This document shows, piece after piece, positions 18,506 to 27,699 of a DNA stretch of 64,000 nt. The notes beneath the pieces are model-generated. The model had not been told where the DNA came from, made no database searches, and saw only the letters and a program-made list of their open reading frames with translations. Every line of letters starts with the position of its first letter. Position 1 is the stretch's first letter. The position numbers were made by a program, and so were the translations under genes. The DNA is from Bacillus sp. MUM 116 (GTDB lineage Bacteria > Bacillota > Bacilli > Bacillales > Cytobacillaceae): positions 1 through 64,000 of the forward strand of contig NZ_MLYR01000005.1 of the NCBI RefSeq assembly GCF_001866655.1, written 5' to 3'.

Positions 18506-19083
18506 AGGTAACGAGTGCAGATATTGTCATCAGTGCTGTTAGACCAGAGCAATATCCTGAAACGGAGATACCGGAATTCGCTTTAGCGGGGCGGTCAAAT
18601 GTTGGCAAATCATCTTTTATCAATCGAATGCTCAATCGTAAAGCTTTGGCAAGAATTTCATCCAAGCCGGGAAAAACGCAAACCTTAAACTTTTACTTAA
18701 TTAATGAAATACTGCATTTCGTCGATGTCCCTGGTTACGGCTATGCGAAGGTTTCAAAAAGTGAACGGGCTGCCTGGGGGAAAATGATTGAAACCTATTT
18801 AACCAGGCGGGAGCAATTAAAAGCCGTGGTGTTAATTGTTGATTTAAGGCATCCGCCCACACAGGATGATATAATGATGTATGATTTTTTAAAGCACTAC
18901 GAAATCCCTTGCATTATAATCGCCACGAAAGCCGATAAAATCCCAAAAGGGAAATGGCAAAAGCATTTAAAGGTAACCCGTGAGACTTTGGACCTTGATC
19001 CAAATGACCATATTGTTCTTTTTTCATCGGAAACAGGGTTGGGAAAAGATCAGGTTTGGCAGCTATTAGAAAGTTATATGTAA
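18502..19083 (+). CDS. engB: Ribosome biogenesis GTPase EngB (YsxC)
   Basis: Essential TRAFAC GTPase that acts in late assembly of the 50S subunit. The GTP motifs are G1 GRSNVGKSS (about residues 31-39), the G2 threonine near KPGKTQT, G3 DVPGYG (about residues 75-80), G4 TKAD and G5 SSETG. Length is 193 residues, typical. The ATG overlaps the lonA stop, with GAAGGAG upstream. Order lonB-lonA-engB-hemA is that of B. subtilis. Confidence 0.95.
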   Translation: MKVTSADIVISAVRPEQYPETEIPEFALAGRSNVGKSSFINRMLNRKALARISSKPGKTQTLNFYLINEILHFVDVPGYGYAKVSKSERAAWGKMIETYLTRREQLKAVVLIVDLRHPPTQDDIMMYDFLKHYEIPCIIIATKADKIPKGKWQKHLKVTRETLDLDPNDHIVLFSSETGLGKDQVWQLLESYM

Positions 19084-19085
19084 AA

Positions 19086-19235
19086 AGAAAAGCGGAAGCG
19101 CCTTGTTCAGCCCCGACAAGTGCTGGAGGCCCTGCCAGTGAAGTCGTTCTTTGACTTCATTGGCAGGGCCGAAGCAACCTAGGAAAAAAGCAGTTCATTT
19201 TTCCCCTCGAGGGGCTAGGCGCTGGAGCTGGACAA
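19086..19235. repeat. CTAG-TCCAGCGCC inverted-repeat element, copy 2 with nested hairpin
   Basis: The element runs from GAAAAGCGGAAGCGCC to GGCGCTGGAGCTGGAC, in the opposite orientation to copy 1. Inside it sits a strong hairpin, GGCCCTGCCAGTGAAGTC at 19127-19144 pairing with GACTTCATTGGCAGGGCC at 19153-19170. The outer arms GCGCC...AGCCCC and GGGGCT...GGCGC can also pair. It may terminate lonA-engB transcripts. Confidence 0.75.
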
Positions 19236-19267
19236 TTCTCAAAGCAATTTATAAGTTCTTATACTAA

Positions 19268-19305
19268 AAAATAAACGCCCGGCGATGCCAGGCGTTTATT
19301 TTTTG
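19268..19305. terminator. Bidirectional terminator between engB and ysxD
   Basis: AATAAACGCC and GGCGTTTATT form a perfect 10-base-pair stem with A/T tracts on both sides. The ysxD stop codon lies within the right arm. Confidence 0.85.
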
Positions 19306-19784
19306 CGTTTAGGTATAAAATAAATACCAATAAGAATTAAGAGGACGGGCCAAAATTTCCACACAAAGGATAAACCGTTTTGCAGGACACCAAAATATCC
19401 AGCAATTTTATCATAAAACAATAGCAAGACAGCTAAAATTAAAAATAAGAAGGCTTGAAATAAGCCTGTATTCGCTTTTTGAAAACGAAGAAAAAATCCT
19501 AAGGAAATGATGAGCATTAACATTCCAATTGTGTTGTGAGGCCAAAAGGCTACATGCCCGACAAGATGAAAATGCAAGCCAAATCCAAACATAATCACCC
19601 CGGGAAGAATGCCTTCATGGTCTTTAGCGGCATATCCCTGACCCAGAAACGCTGTGCCAACGATCAGTAATAATGTAGGCCATGTGTAGAATTGTTTAAA
19701 AAGAGTGATATTTGATTGCTGCAATAAAAAATAAGCGCCGAAGCCAATCAAAATAATTCCGGGAAAAATTCGTTGATTTTTCAT
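19296..19784 (-). CDS. ysxD: Membrane protein of the LiaF-TM/DUF5668 type (YsxD-like)
   Basis: Integral membrane protein of about 162 residues. It has five or six hydrophobic segments, starting with RIFPGIILIGFGAYFLLQQ and ending with FWPVLLILIGIYFIPKRKK. The repeated W/FP-ILLIxxG pattern is that of the LiaI-LiaF-type transmembrane regions. It lies convergent to engB and divergent from hemA, the place of ysxD in B. subtilis. Function is unknown. The ATG at 19784 is preferred; a GTG 12 bases upstream is also in frame and overlaps the likely ribosome site. Family assignment is by hydrophobic pattern only. Confidence 0.72.
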   Translation of the reverse strand: MKNQRIFPGIILIGFGAYFLLQQSNITLFKQFYTWPTLLLIVGTAFLGQGYAAKDHEGILPGVIMFGFGLHFHLVGHVAFWPHNTIGMLMLIISLGFFLRFQKANTGLFQAFLFLILAVLLLFYDKIAGYFGVLQNGLSFVWKFWPVLLILIGIYFIPKRKK

Positions 19785-19921
19785 TAAAACCACCACTTCC
19801 AGAAAGGTTCACTTGAATATCGTTCGTTTTTTTGTTACTGTACATAAGGAAGGAATTTGTCGAAAAGAATCCTTATCAATTCATTATCATAACATATGTT
19901 TCATTTTCTGTTCACATTTTT

Positions 19922-19944
19922 CGGGTAAATTAACAAATTACCCG
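19922..19944. promoter_or_regulatory. Inverted repeat overlapping the hemA promoter
   Basis: CGGGTAA at 19922-19928 and TTACCCG at 19938-19944 are perfect 7-base arms separated by 9 bases. The repeat covers the -35 region and touches the extended -10 box of hemA, a classic repressor position. No known regulator was assigned. Confidence 0.5.
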
Positions 19945-19953
19945 TGTTATAAT
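19945..19953 (+). promoter_or_regulatory. Extended -10 promoter of hemAXCDBL
   Basis: TGTTATAAT is a perfect extended -10 box about 45 bases before hemA. There is no strong -35 box. Confidence 0.6.
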
Positions 19954-19998
19954 CAAATTAGTTCAATTTTGCAATCTAACATGGGGGTGTAAAAATCA

Positions 19999-21342
19999 AT
20001 GCATATATTAGTGATCGGTGTAAACTATAAAACTGCCCCTGTAGAAATCCGTGAGCGGTTGACATTTAATCAATCCGACCTTGTGGATGCCATGAAAAAA
20101 TTAAATACAAAGAAAAGCATCCTTGAAAACATCATTCTTTCGACATGTAATCGTACGGAAATTTACGCGGTTGTCGATCAATTACATACAGGCCGCTATT
20201 ATATAAAGGAATTTCTGTCAGAATGGTTCGGACTTGATCAAACGGAGTTTTCTCCGTATTTATTTGTGTATGAAGAAGATGGAGCAGTGGAGCACTTGTT
20301 CAATGTAACGTGTGGACTAAATTCCATGGTTTTAGGCGAGACCCAGATTCTTGGACAGGTTCGCACAAGCTTTATGCTCGCACAAGAAGAAAGCATTACC
20401 GGCACTGTGTTGAACCAATTATTTAAACAAGCGGTGACTTTGGGAAAACGGGGGCATTCTGAAACGGATATTGGAGCAAACGCCGTATCGGTAAGCTATG
20501 CAGCGGTAGAATTGGCGAAGAAAATCTTCGGTTCCTTATCTGGAAAGCATATTTTAATCTTTGGCGCAGGAAAAATGGGTGAATTAGCTGCCCAGAATCT
20601 TCATGGCAATGGTGTGAAGAAAGTAACAGTGATTAACCGTACATTTGAAAAAGCAGAAGAGCTTGCCTCACGCTTTGGCGGTGAAGCAAGAGGACTTGAA
20701 GAGCTTCAAAAAGCATTAATCGAAGCAGATATTTTAATCAGTTCAACGGGAGCCAAGGATTTTGTCATCACAAAACCCGTGATGGCCAGGGTTGAAAAAG
20801 CGCGGAAGGGCAAACCATTATTCATGGTCGATATTGCTGTCCCACGTGATTTGGATCCGCAAATTGCTGAACTTGAAAATATCTTTTTATACGATATCGA
20901 TGATTTAGAAGGCATTGTGGAAGCAAACTTGCAGGAACGCAAGAAAGAAGCTGAAAAAATCATGCTGATGATTGAAAAAGAAATTGTCGAATTCAACCAA
21001 TGGCTTGGCACACTTGGGGTTATACCTGTCATTTCCGCACTTAGAGAAAAAGCTCTTGCGATTCAAGCAGAAACAATGGTCAGCCTGGAGCGAAAGCTTC
21101 CAAATTTAACTGACCGCGATATCAAAGTATTAAATAAGCATACCAAGAGTATTATTAACCAGCTGTTGAAAGATCCGATATTACAAGCAAAAGAATTGGC
21201 TGCAAGACCAGATGCGGAACAAGCGATGGCGTTATTTAAACAAATCTTTAATATTGAAGAGCTTGCAAAGGAACAACAATTAAAAGCAGCCGAGTCGAAT
21301 CCTACACCTGTTTCTAAAGTGCGGGCTGCCTTTGAAGTCTAA
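19999..21342 (+). CDS. hemA: Glutamyl-tRNA reductase
   Basis: First committed step of C5-pathway tetrapyrrole synthesis: reduces glutamyl-tRNA to glutamate-1-semialdehyde with NADPH. The N-terminal catalytic domain has Cys50 in STCNRTEIY. The NADP-binding domain has [17 protein letters not shown] (near residue 187). The C-terminal dimerisation helices complete the 447-residue protein. ATG follows GGGGGTG. It is the first gene of hemA-X-C-D-B-L and the main control point of the pathway, with an operator-like inverted repeat over its promoter. Confidence 0.96.
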   Translation: MHILVIGVNYKTAPVEIRERLTFNQSDLVDAMKKLNTKKSILENIILSTCNRTEIYAVVDQLHTGRYYIKEFLSEWFGLDQTEFSPYLFVYEEDGAVEHLFNVTCGLNSMVLGETQILGQVRTSFMLAQEESITGTVLNQLFKQAVTLGKRGHSETDIGANAVSVSYAAVELAKKIFGSLSGKHILIFGAGKMGELAAQNLHGNGVKKVTVINRTFEKAEELASRFGGEARGLEELQKALIEADILISSTGAKDFVITKPVMARVEKARKGKPLFMVDIAVPRDLDPQIAELENIFLYDIDDLEGIVEANLQERKKEAEKIMLMIEKEIVEFNQWLGTLGVIPVISALREKALAIQAETMVSLERKLPNLTDRDIKVLNKHTKSIINQLLKDPILQAKELAARPDAEQAMALFKQIFNIEELAKEQQLKAAESNPTPVSKVRAAFEV

Positions 21343-21353
21343 GGGGCCGTTCG

Positions 21354-22187
21354 ATGTTTAGCGTCTTTATGACAAGGCTGCACGAACTTACCGTTGTTCT
21401 TTATGCCTTCAGTGTGTTGTTATATTTTTTCGACTTTATTTACCATAACCGGAAGGCAAACCGGATTGCCTTCTGGTTACTTGCGTTTGTATGGGTTTTG
21501 CAAACCGCCTTTTTATTTTTCTATATGGTTAAAACAGGAAGGTTCCCTGTACTTACGATTTTTGAGGGGCTTTATTTTTATGCCTGGGTGTTAGTCACAT
21601 TATCACTTGGAATAAATCGTTTTTTACGGAGTGACTTTATCGTCTTTTTTACGAATATTCTTGGATTTATCGTTATGGCGATTCATACCTTTGCCCCGAT
21701 GCAATACCATTCACATGTCATGGCTAAACAGCTTGTTTCCGAATTGCTGTTGATTCATATCACGATGGCGATTCTTTCATATGCAGCTTTTTCATTATCA
21801 TTTGTTTTTTCCTTATTGTATTTGCTTCAATATGATTTATTGAAACGAAAGAAATGGGGCAAGCGATTATTAAGGCTCGCAGATTTGGAAAAACTGGAAA
21901 GACTGTCATACATATTTGCGATTATTGGGGTTCCAATGCTTTTACTAGGCTTGATTTTAGGGCTGCAATGGGCATTTTTAAAGCTTCCGGGGATGGAATG
22001 GTATGATATGAAAATCATCGGATCGTTTTTATTGCTGACAGCTTATAGCATTTTTTTATATTTACGGACTGTAAAAAACATCCATGGGAAAAATTTAGCC
22101 CTATGGAATGTCGCATCTTTTTTAATTGTGTTAATTAATTTTTTCTTATTTGGTCGATTATCATCATTTCATTTGTGGTACTCGTAA
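21354..22187 (+). CDS. hemX: HemX membrane protein, negative effector of HemA
   Basis: Polytopic membrane protein of 277 residues with about eight hydrophobic segments, from TVVLYAFSVLLYFFDF to a last segment near VASFLIVLINFFLFG. It belongs to the CcsA/HemX cytochrome-assembly-related family. In B. subtilis it lowers the cellular level of HemA. The ATG follows AAGGGG, 12 bases after hemA. Identity rests on topology, length and operon position. Confidence 0.88.
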   Translation: MFSVFMTRLHELTVVLYAFSVLLYFFDFIYHNRKANRIAFWLLAFVWVLQTAFLFFYMVKTGRFPVLTIFEGLYFYAWVLVTLSLGINRFLRSDFIVFFTNILGFIVMAIHTFAPMQYHSHVMAKQLVSELLLIHITMAILSYAAFSLSFVFSLLYLLQYDLLKRKKWGKRLLRLADLEKLERLSYIFAIIGVPMLLLGLILGLQWAFLKLPGMEWYDMKIIGSFLLLTAYSIFLYLRTVKNIHGKNLALWNVASFLIVLINFFLFGRLSSFHLWYS

Positions 22188-22201
22188 TTTAGGAGGCAAT
22201 C

Positions 22202-23140
22202 ATGAGAAAAATTATCGTAGGTTCCAGACGAAGCAAACTTGCATTAACTCAAACCAATTGGGTCATCGATCAGCTTAAAAAGCTGGGAGTGCCATTTGAA
22301 TTTGAAGTAAAAGAAATCGTGACCAAGGGTGACAAAATTCAAGATGTGACCCTTTCCAAAGTGGGCGGAAAAGGGCTATTTGTAAAGGAAATCGAACAGG
22401 CCATGCTGAACAAAGACATTGATATGGCCGTGCACAGCATGAAGGACATGCCTGCCGTATTGCCGGAAGGTCTTATGATTGGCTGCATTCCTTTTCGTGA
22501 AGACCACCGTGATGCACTTATTTCCAGAGATCATATTAAGTTGAATGACCTAAAGCCAGGTGCGATTATTGGGACGAGCAGCCTAAGACGCAGCGCCCAA
22601 CTGTTAATGAAGCGCCCTGATTTAGAAATTAAATGGATTCGCGGCAATGTTGATACAAGATTAAACAAATTGAAAGAAGAAGAATATGACGCAATTATTT
22701 TAGCGGCAGCAGGTCTTTCCCGTCTTGGCTGGGCGAAGGAAACCGTAACAGAATTTTTGGCTGCTGATATCTGTATCCCGGCAGTTGGACAGGGAGCTTT
22801 ATCGATTGAATGCCGTGAGGATGACCGTGAGCTTCTCGAATTATTTGAGAAATTCACCTGCAAAAAAACAGAGCTTGCTGTCCGTGCTGAACGTGCCTTC
22901 CTGCAAAAAATGGAAGGCGGCTGTCAGGTACCGATTGCCGGCTTTGCGACTGTTGAAGATAATGATGAAATCGTCCTTAACGTTTTAGTAGCTTCCCCTG
23001 AAGGAAGAGAAGTGTTTAAGGAAGAACTTCGCGGGAAAAATCCGGAAGAGCTTGGTGTTCAAGCTGCTGACCTGTTAACGCAAAAAGGGGCGAAGGACTT
23101 GATTGACCGAGTAAAACGAGAGCTTGAGGGACAATGTTAA
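22202..23140 (+). CDS. hemC: Hydroxymethylbilane synthase (porphobilinogen deaminase)
   Basis: Polymerises four porphobilinogens to hydroxymethylbilane on a covalently bound dipyrromethane cofactor. The cofactor cysteine is Cys241 in [12 protein letters not shown]. Other family motifs are [13 protein letters not shown] at the N-terminus, AVHSMKDMP and GTSSLRR. Length is 312 residues. ATG follows AGGAGGC, 14 bases after hemX. Its 3' end overlaps the hemD start by 7 bases. Confidence 0.96.
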   Translation: MRKIIVGSRRSKLALTQTNWVIDQLKKLGVPFEFEVKEIVTKGDKIQDVTLSKVGGKGLFVKEIEQAMLNKDIDMAVHSMKDMPAVLPEGLMIGCIPFREDHRDALISRDHIKLNDLKPGAIIGTSSLRRSAQLLMKRPDLEIKWIRGNVDTRLNKLKEEEYDAIILAAAGLSRLGWAKETVTEFLAADICIPAVGQGALSIECREDDRELLELFEKFTCKKTELAVRAERAFLQKMEGGCQVPIAGFATVEDNDEIVLNVLVASPEGREVFKEELRGKNPEELGVQAADLLTQKGAKDLIDRVKRELEGQC

Positions 23141-23910
23141 AATCATCCCCTTTGCTTAATAAGAAGGTCCTTGTTCCAAGGGGAGAAAATCAAGCAAAAT
23201 CCTTTTCGCAGCTTGTTAAAACCTATGGAGGGATTCCAGTTGAAATCCCTCTGATTGCCTTTCGTCCGATTGAAGGGAATCAACGCCTTCAAGACAGCTT
23301 GAAGGCTCTTGATACATATGACTGGATTATTTTTACGAGCAATGTGACCGTGGAAACCTTTTTTTCGGTCCATGAAGATCGAAAAAGTCTGCCGAAAATT
23401 GCGGTGATTGGGAAAAAGACGGCTGAGGGTCTGGCGGAAAGAGGCTTAGAGGCCGAGTTTGTTCCGTCGGCTTTTGTTGCGGAATCATTTGTCGAGGAAT
23501 TTTTACCGCTAGTCCGACCCGGAGTGAAGATCCTGATTCCTAAAGGGAGTCTGGCAAGGGATTATATTGCTGCTTCCTTGAGTGATGCCGGTGCAATTGT
23601 CGATGAAGTAGTGATTTATGAAACGTATATGCCGGAATCGAGCCGGGATCGATTAGCTAAAATGTTTTCCGAAAAAATGCTCGATATTTTATTGTTTACC
23701 AGTCCTTCCACCGTAGATCATTTTATGGGTGTGGTCAATGACTTTGGATTTAGTAAGAAGATCTCAGAATACTTAATCGGCTGCATTGGGCCAGTTACCG
23801 AGAAAAAATTGCTTTCCTATGGATTAAAGGTTCACATCTCACCCAAGGAGTACACGGTAGAGGATATGATAAAGAGTACAATTACATATTTAGAGAGGGA
23901 GGAATTATAA
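23134..23910 (+). CDS. hemD: Uroporphyrinogen-III synthase
   Basis: Closes and isomerises hydroxymethylbilane to uroporphyrinogen III. The family is weakly conserved, but the two-lobed pattern can be seen: [14 protein letters not shown] at the start, [14 protein letters not shown] near residue 68, [12 protein letters not shown] near residue 185 and [10 protein letters not shown] near residue 215. Length is 258 residues. The ATG lies inside the hemC end, with GAGGGACA as ribosome site, so it is translationally coupled. The stop abuts the hemB ATG. Confidence 0.9.
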   Translation: MLKSSPLLNKKVLVPRGENQAKSFSQLVKTYGGIPVEIPLIAFRPIEGNQRLQDSLKALDTYDWIIFTSNVTVETFFSVHEDRKSLPKIAVIGKKTAEGLAERGLEAEFVPSAFVAESFVEEFLPLVRPGVKILIPKGSLARDYIAASLSDAGAIVDEVVIYETYMPESSRDRLAKMFSEKMLDILLFTSPSTVDHFMGVVNDFGFSKKISEYLIGCIGPVTEKKLLSYGLKVHISPKEYTVEDMIKSTITYLEREEL

Positions 23911-24891
23911 ATGGATTTACAATTTTCACGCCACCGCCGCCTGCGCTCAAGCGCGAGTATGCGGGCACTAGTAAGAGAAAATCATTTAAAAGCGGAAGAC
24001 TTCATTTACCCGCTGTTTATTTATGAAGGGGAAAACATCCGTAATGAGGTTTCTTCGATGCCGGGGGTATTTCAGGTTTCATTGGATCATCTTCAGGCAG
24101 AGATGGATGATATTGTTGCTCATGGAATTAAAGCCGTTTTATTGTTCGGCATACCAAATGAAAAAGATGAGTGTGGAACACAGGCATTCCATGATCATGG
24201 GATCGTTCAAGAAGCAACCCGCTTTATTAAAGAGAAATATCCTGATGTACTCGTTGTTGCCGATACATGCTTGTGCGAATACACCAGCCATGGTCACTGC
24301 GGCGTAGTGGAAGGGGAAAAAATTGTAAACGATGAATCGCTAGACTTGCTTGTGAAAACAGCGGTAGCACAAGCTAAGGCGGGAGCGGACATTATTGCTC
24401 CTTCTAATATGATGGATGGATTTGTCGCTGCCATTCGTGCCGGGTTAGATGAAGCTGGATTCACAGAAATACCAATTATGTCTTATGCCGTTAAATACGC
24501 CTCAGCATTTTACGGACCATTCCGTGAGGCAGCAGAAGGTGCGCCACAATTTGGCGATCGCAAAACCTACCAAATGGATCCGGCTAACCGCTTGGAAGCA
24601 TTTAGAGAGGCAGAATCCGATGTTGCTGAAGGTGCAGATTTCTTAATTATAAAACCGGGTATGCCATACCTTGATATTGTCCGTGATATTAAAAATAATT
24701 TTAATTTACCTGTTGTTGTTTATAACGTTAGCGGTGAATACTCCATGATTAAAGCCGCTGCCTTAAACGGCTGGATTGATGAGAAAAAGACGGTTTTAGA
24801 AATGTTATACGGCATGAAGCGCGCAGGAGCTGATTTAATTATCACTTATGCAGCAAAAGATGCGATTCGCTGGTTAAAAGAAGAAGAATAA
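23911..24891 (+). CDS. hemB: Delta-aminolevulinic acid dehydratase (porphobilinogen synthase)
   Basis: Condenses two aminolevulinates to porphobilinogen. The metal-binding cysteines are in [16 protein letters not shown] (about residues 117-132). The two Schiff-base lysine regions are [15 protein letters not shown] and [13 protein letters not shown]. Length is 326 residues, as in B. subtilis (324). The ATG directly follows the hemD stop and has a GAGGGAGGAA ribosome site. The metal site looks of the zinc-dependent kind. Confidence 0.96.
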   Translation: MDLQFSRHRRLRSSASMRALVRENHLKAEDFIYPLFIYEGENIRNEVSSMPGVFQVSLDHLQAEMDDIVAHGIKAVLLFGIPNEKDECGTQAFHDHGIVQEATRFIKEKYPDVLVVADTCLCEYTSHGHCGVVEGEKIVNDESLDLLVKTAVAQAKAGADIIAPSNMMDGFVAAIRAGLDEAGFTEIPIMSYAVKYASAFYGPFREAAEGAPQFGDRKTYQMDPANRLEAFREAESDVAEGADFLIIKPGMPYLDIVRDIKNNFNLPVVVYNVSGEYSMIKAAALNGWIDEKKTVLEMLYGMKRAGADLIITYAAKDAIRWLKEEE

Positions 24892-24913
24892 TCACTTGAA
24901 ATGAGGGATTGCA

Positions 24914-26203
24914 ATGCGTTCTTATACAAAATCGATTGAAGCATTTAAAGAAGCCCAAACGCTCATGCCCGGAGGCGTAAACAGTCCGGTTCGCGCCTTT
25001 AAATCGGTCAATATGGATCCGATTTTTATGGAGCGGGGTAAAGGCTCTAAAGTTTATGATATTGATGGAAATGAGTACATTGATTATGTATTGTCATGGG
25101 GACCGCTCATTCTCGGCCATTCAAATGACCAAGTGGTCGAAGAACTAAAAAAACAAGCGGAATTAGGGACTAGCTTTGGTTCACCAACGTTGCTGGAAAA
25201 TCAATTAGCCCAGCTTGTGAAAGAACGTGTGCCTTCGATAGAAATTATTCGGATGGTAAACTCCGGTACGGAAGCAACCATGAGTGCGCTGCGCTTGGCA
25301 CGGGGCTATACCGGCCGTAACAAGATTTTAAAATTTGAAGGCTGTTACCACGGCCATGGCGATTCATTATTGATTAAAGCAGGTTCCGGTGTTGCTACAC
25401 TAGGTTTACCAGACAGCCCGGGGGTACCTGAAGGAATTGCGAAAAATACGGTTACCGTTCAATACAATGACCTTGAAGGCGTACGCTATGCATTTGAACA
25501 ATTTGGAGATGACATTGCCTGTATTATTGTCGAGCCTGTTGCTGGAAATATGGGACTAGTTCCGCCACAGCCAGGGTTCTTGGAAGGGCTTCGTGAGATT
25601 ACCACTCAATACGGTGCACTATTAATTTTTGATGAAGTGATGACAGGCTTCCGTGTGGGTTATAATTGCGCTCAAGGCTACTTTAATATTACGCCTGACT
25701 TAACGACTCTTGGGAAAGTAATTGGCGGCGGGCTTCCTGTTGGTGCATACGGTGGTAAAGCGGAAATCATGGAAAAGATTGCGCCGAGCGGTTCGATTTA
25801 TCAAGCTGGAACATTGTCAGGTAATCCGCTTGCAATGACTGCTGGCTATGAAACTTTGAGCCAGTTGACACCGGAACATTATGAAGAATTTATCCGTAAA
25901 GGCGATCTGCTTGAAAAAGGCTTTAAAGCTGCTGCGGAAAAATATGATATTCCAATTACCTTTAACCGCGCCGGTTCCATGATTGGTTTCTTCTTTACAA
26001 ATGAAGATGTCATCAATTATGAAACAGCAAAAACATCAAATCTTGAATTCTTTGCGGAATATTTCCGTCAAATGGCTGATCAAGGGATCTTTGTCCCTCC
26101 GTCCCAGTTTGAAGGATTATTCCTATCCACACAGCATTCTGATGAGGATATTGCAAAAACAATCCAGGCAGCGGAAAATGCTTTTTCGAAGCTTAGAAAA
26201 TAA
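24914..26203 (+). CDS. hemL: Glutamate-1-semialdehyde 2,1-aminomutase
   Basis: PLP-dependent class III aminotransferase-fold enzyme that makes 5-aminolevulinate from the HemA product. The cofactor lysine is K268 in [18 protein letters not shown], and FDEVMTGFR carries the PLP-binding aspartate. [12 protein letters not shown] near the N-terminus is typical. Length is 429 residues. ATG follows GAGGGATT. It is the last gene of the hem operon and a terminator follows. A second hemL-like gene may exist elsewhere, as in B. subtilis. Confidence 0.96.
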   Translation: MRSYTKSIEAFKEAQTLMPGGVNSPVRAFKSVNMDPIFMERGKGSKVYDIDGNEYIDYVLSWGPLILGHSNDQVVEELKKQAELGTSFGSPTLLENQLAQLVKERVPSIEIIRMVNSGTEATMSALRLARGYTGRNKILKFEGCYHGHGDSLLIKAGSGVATLGLPDSPGVPEGIAKNTVTVQYNDLEGVRYAFEQFGDDIACIIVEPVAGNMGLVPPQPGFLEGLREITTQYGALLIFDEVMTGFRVGYNCAQGYFNITPDLTTLGKVIGGGLPVGAYGGKAEIMEKIAPSGSIYQAGTLSGNPLAMTAGYETLSQLTPEHYEEFIRKGDLLEKGFKAAAEKYDIPITFNRAGSMIGFFFTNEDVINYETAKTSNLEFFAEYFRQMADQGIFVPPSQFEGLFLSTQHSDEDIAKTIQAAENAFSKLRK

Positions 26204-26216
26204 TATTTTGTTTAGG

Positions 26217-26245
26217 ACACTCACCCTTTTAGGTGGGTGTTTTTC
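26217..26245 (+). terminator. Terminator of the hem operon
   Basis: ACACTCACC and GGTGGGTGT form a 9-base-pair stem with one G-T pair, then TTTTT. Confidence 0.82.
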
Positions 26246-26340
26246 AATTTTCATAAATTATGATTGTTATTTAATAAACTAATCGTGAAAAAAGTCATTT
26301 TGCAATATAAAATTAACACTTTTTAAATGAACTTTTGAAT

Positions 26341-26403
26341 TTTATCCGCGATTTAATATGTTTTATCCGAGAATCAAACACATTTATCTGCGAATCAAAA
26401 AAA
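26341..26403. repeat. Three 21-base tandem repeats
   Basis: Units start at 26341, 26362 and 26383 and share TTTATCCGMGAWT followed by an A-rich end. The exact 21-base step equals two DNA helical turns. There are no spacers and no coding frame. Confidence 0.7.
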
Positions 26404-26438
26404 CACAAACTTTTCCCCCCCACACCAACAGCTTTTTA

Positions 26439-26467
26439 TCATATTTAAAAACGAAACCTCATAGAGT
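26439..26467 (+). promoter_or_regulatory. SigE promoter of spoVID
   Basis: TCATATT, 14 bases, CATAGAGT. Both boxes match the mother-cell SigE consensus (KMATATT, CATACANT), in agreement with SigE control of spoVID in B. subtilis. Confidence 0.7.
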
Positions 26468-26516
26468 GTAAGTGACATAGTGATTTTGCGTGAAGGAAAC
26501 GAAAGGAGGAGTCGCT

Positions 26517-27611
26517 TTGTCTCAGGAGAATCAATCGAGCCTACGTTTTTCCTTGGAGGAATCGTTGTGGTTTAGAAAGGGACAGGAAGTCGAAGAACTT
26601 GTATCGATTTCCCTAGACCCGGATATCACCATCCAGGAAAATGATCAATACGTAACCATCCGTGGTTCGTTGGAATTAACCGGCGAATATAAAAGCTTCG
26701 AAGAAATTGACACAAGTGAACAAGAACAAGCTGCCAGTCAAAAATATGTGGAGAGAGTCAATGAACAGGACGAAGGCGTATGCCAATTTTCGCATCGCTT
26801 TCCGGTCGACATCACCATTCCAAACAATCGAATTCAAAGCATCTACGACATTGACGTTCTTGTAGAATCCTTTGACTATTCCTTGCCGGAGCGCAGCTGT
26901 CTAAAATTATCCGCCGAGCTGACCATTAGCGGGCTATATGGTAATGAAGAACAACTTGAAGCGCAAATGGAAGAACAAGAGCCTGAATTGGAAGTTCTTC
27001 ATCGTTCTCAATATGAAAACGATGAGGATGAAGAGATATTCCAACAGCCGGTGCAGGCAAATCCATTTGCAGAACCCTTCTTGTTTGAAGCAGAAGCAAG
27101 AAAGCCTCGTGAAGAAGAGAAAAAAGAAGCATTTCTGCAGTTCCCGAATTTTTCCTATCAGTCACAGGATTATGAGCCGGTGGAGCCATACCAGCCTTCC
27201 TGGAATTTCCAAGAGTCTCGAAGTGAAGGGAATCATCCGTTTGAAGTGGTCGAAGAAATCGCTGAAATCGCTGAAATCCATGCAGAAAATGACCATTTTG
27301 AAGAAGATGTAACGATTGCCGAGGAAAGCTCATCTTCCTCTGAGCAAGCACCAAAGCAAGGGAAGAAGAAAAAAGCAGCTAAAAAGAAAAGCATGACCTT
27401 AACCGAGTTTTTTGCGCGCAAAGAGGATGGTGCGGAACAAGCAAAGCTCAAGGTTTGCATTGTCCAAAAAGGGGAAACCGTCGAAAGCCTTGCGGATCGT
27501 TATGATGTAACCGTACAAAATCTCCTCCGTGTCAACAACCTTGAACTGAATCAGGAGGTATACGAAGGTCAAGTCTTATATATTCCGGTTGGTTTAGCGA
27601 AAAAATATTAG
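26517..27611 (+). CDS. spoVID: Spore coat morphogenetic protein SpoVID
   Basis: Directs encasement of the forespore by the coat, binding SpoIVA and SafA. The N-terminal SpoVID domain (about residues 1-140) contains FSLEESLWFRKGQEVEELVSISLDPDI. A long acidic Glu-rich middle and a short Lys-rich patch follow. The C-terminal LysM domain (about residues 315-362) contains VQKGETVESLADRYDVTVQNLLRVNNL. The 364-residue product is much shorter than B. subtilis SpoVID (575), mostly in the acidic middle. The start is TTG 26517, just after GAAAGGAGGAG. SigE-type promoter upstream. Confidence 0.93.
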   Translation: MSQENQSSLRFSLEESLWFRKGQEVEELVSISLDPDITIQENDQYVTIRGSLELTGEYKSFEEIDTSEQEQAASQKYVERVNEQDEGVCQFSHRFPVDITIPNNRIQSIYDIDVLVESFDYSLPERSCLKLSAELTISGLYGNEEQLEAQMEEQEPELEVLHRSQYENDEDEEIFQQPVQANPFAEPFLFEAEARKPREEEKKEAFLQFPNFSYQSQDYEPVEPYQPSWNFQESRSEGNHPFEVVEEIAEIAEIHAENDHFEEDVTIAEESSSSSEQAPKQGKKKKAAKKKSMTLTEFFARKEDGAEQAKLKVCIVQKGETVESLADRYDVTVQNLLRVNNLELNQEVYEGQVLYIPVGLAKKY

Positions 27612-27624
27612 AAAATCCTATGGA

Positions 27625-27647
27625 TGAGCGGGTGTTATACCCGCTCA
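27625..27647 (+). terminator. Intergenic hairpin between spoVID and ysxE
   Basis: TGAGCGGGT and ACCCGCTCA form a perfect 9-base-pair stem with a 5-base loop. No T run follows, so it is more likely a partial attenuator or an mRNA-stability hairpin than a full terminator. Confidence 0.45.
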
Positions 27648-27699
27648 CCTTGTTGTAAATTCCGTAAAACTTGCTTTCTTTGAAAGAGAGTTGAGTAAC

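Larger units (their letters stand above)
26246..26516. other. hemL-spoVID intergenic region
   Basis: About 270 bases after the terminator, with no gene. It contains three imperfect 21-base direct repeats (26341-26403), a C-rich patch near 26414-26423 and the SigE promoter of spoVID. Confidence 0.6.

Noticed and set aside
19947..19961. PerR box at hemA
   Set aside because: TTATAAT and a partial second half match only about 10 of 15 positions of the PerR consensus, not enough to call.
26341..26403. Possible short CRISPR-like array
   Set aside because: Repeats are contiguous, imperfect and 21 bases long with no unique spacers; no cas genes in the window.
26926..27354. 142-codon open frame opposite spoVID
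   Set aside because: It lies over the Glu-rich part of spoVID, whose reverse complement is naturally open; Leu/His/Gln-rich product with no motif.
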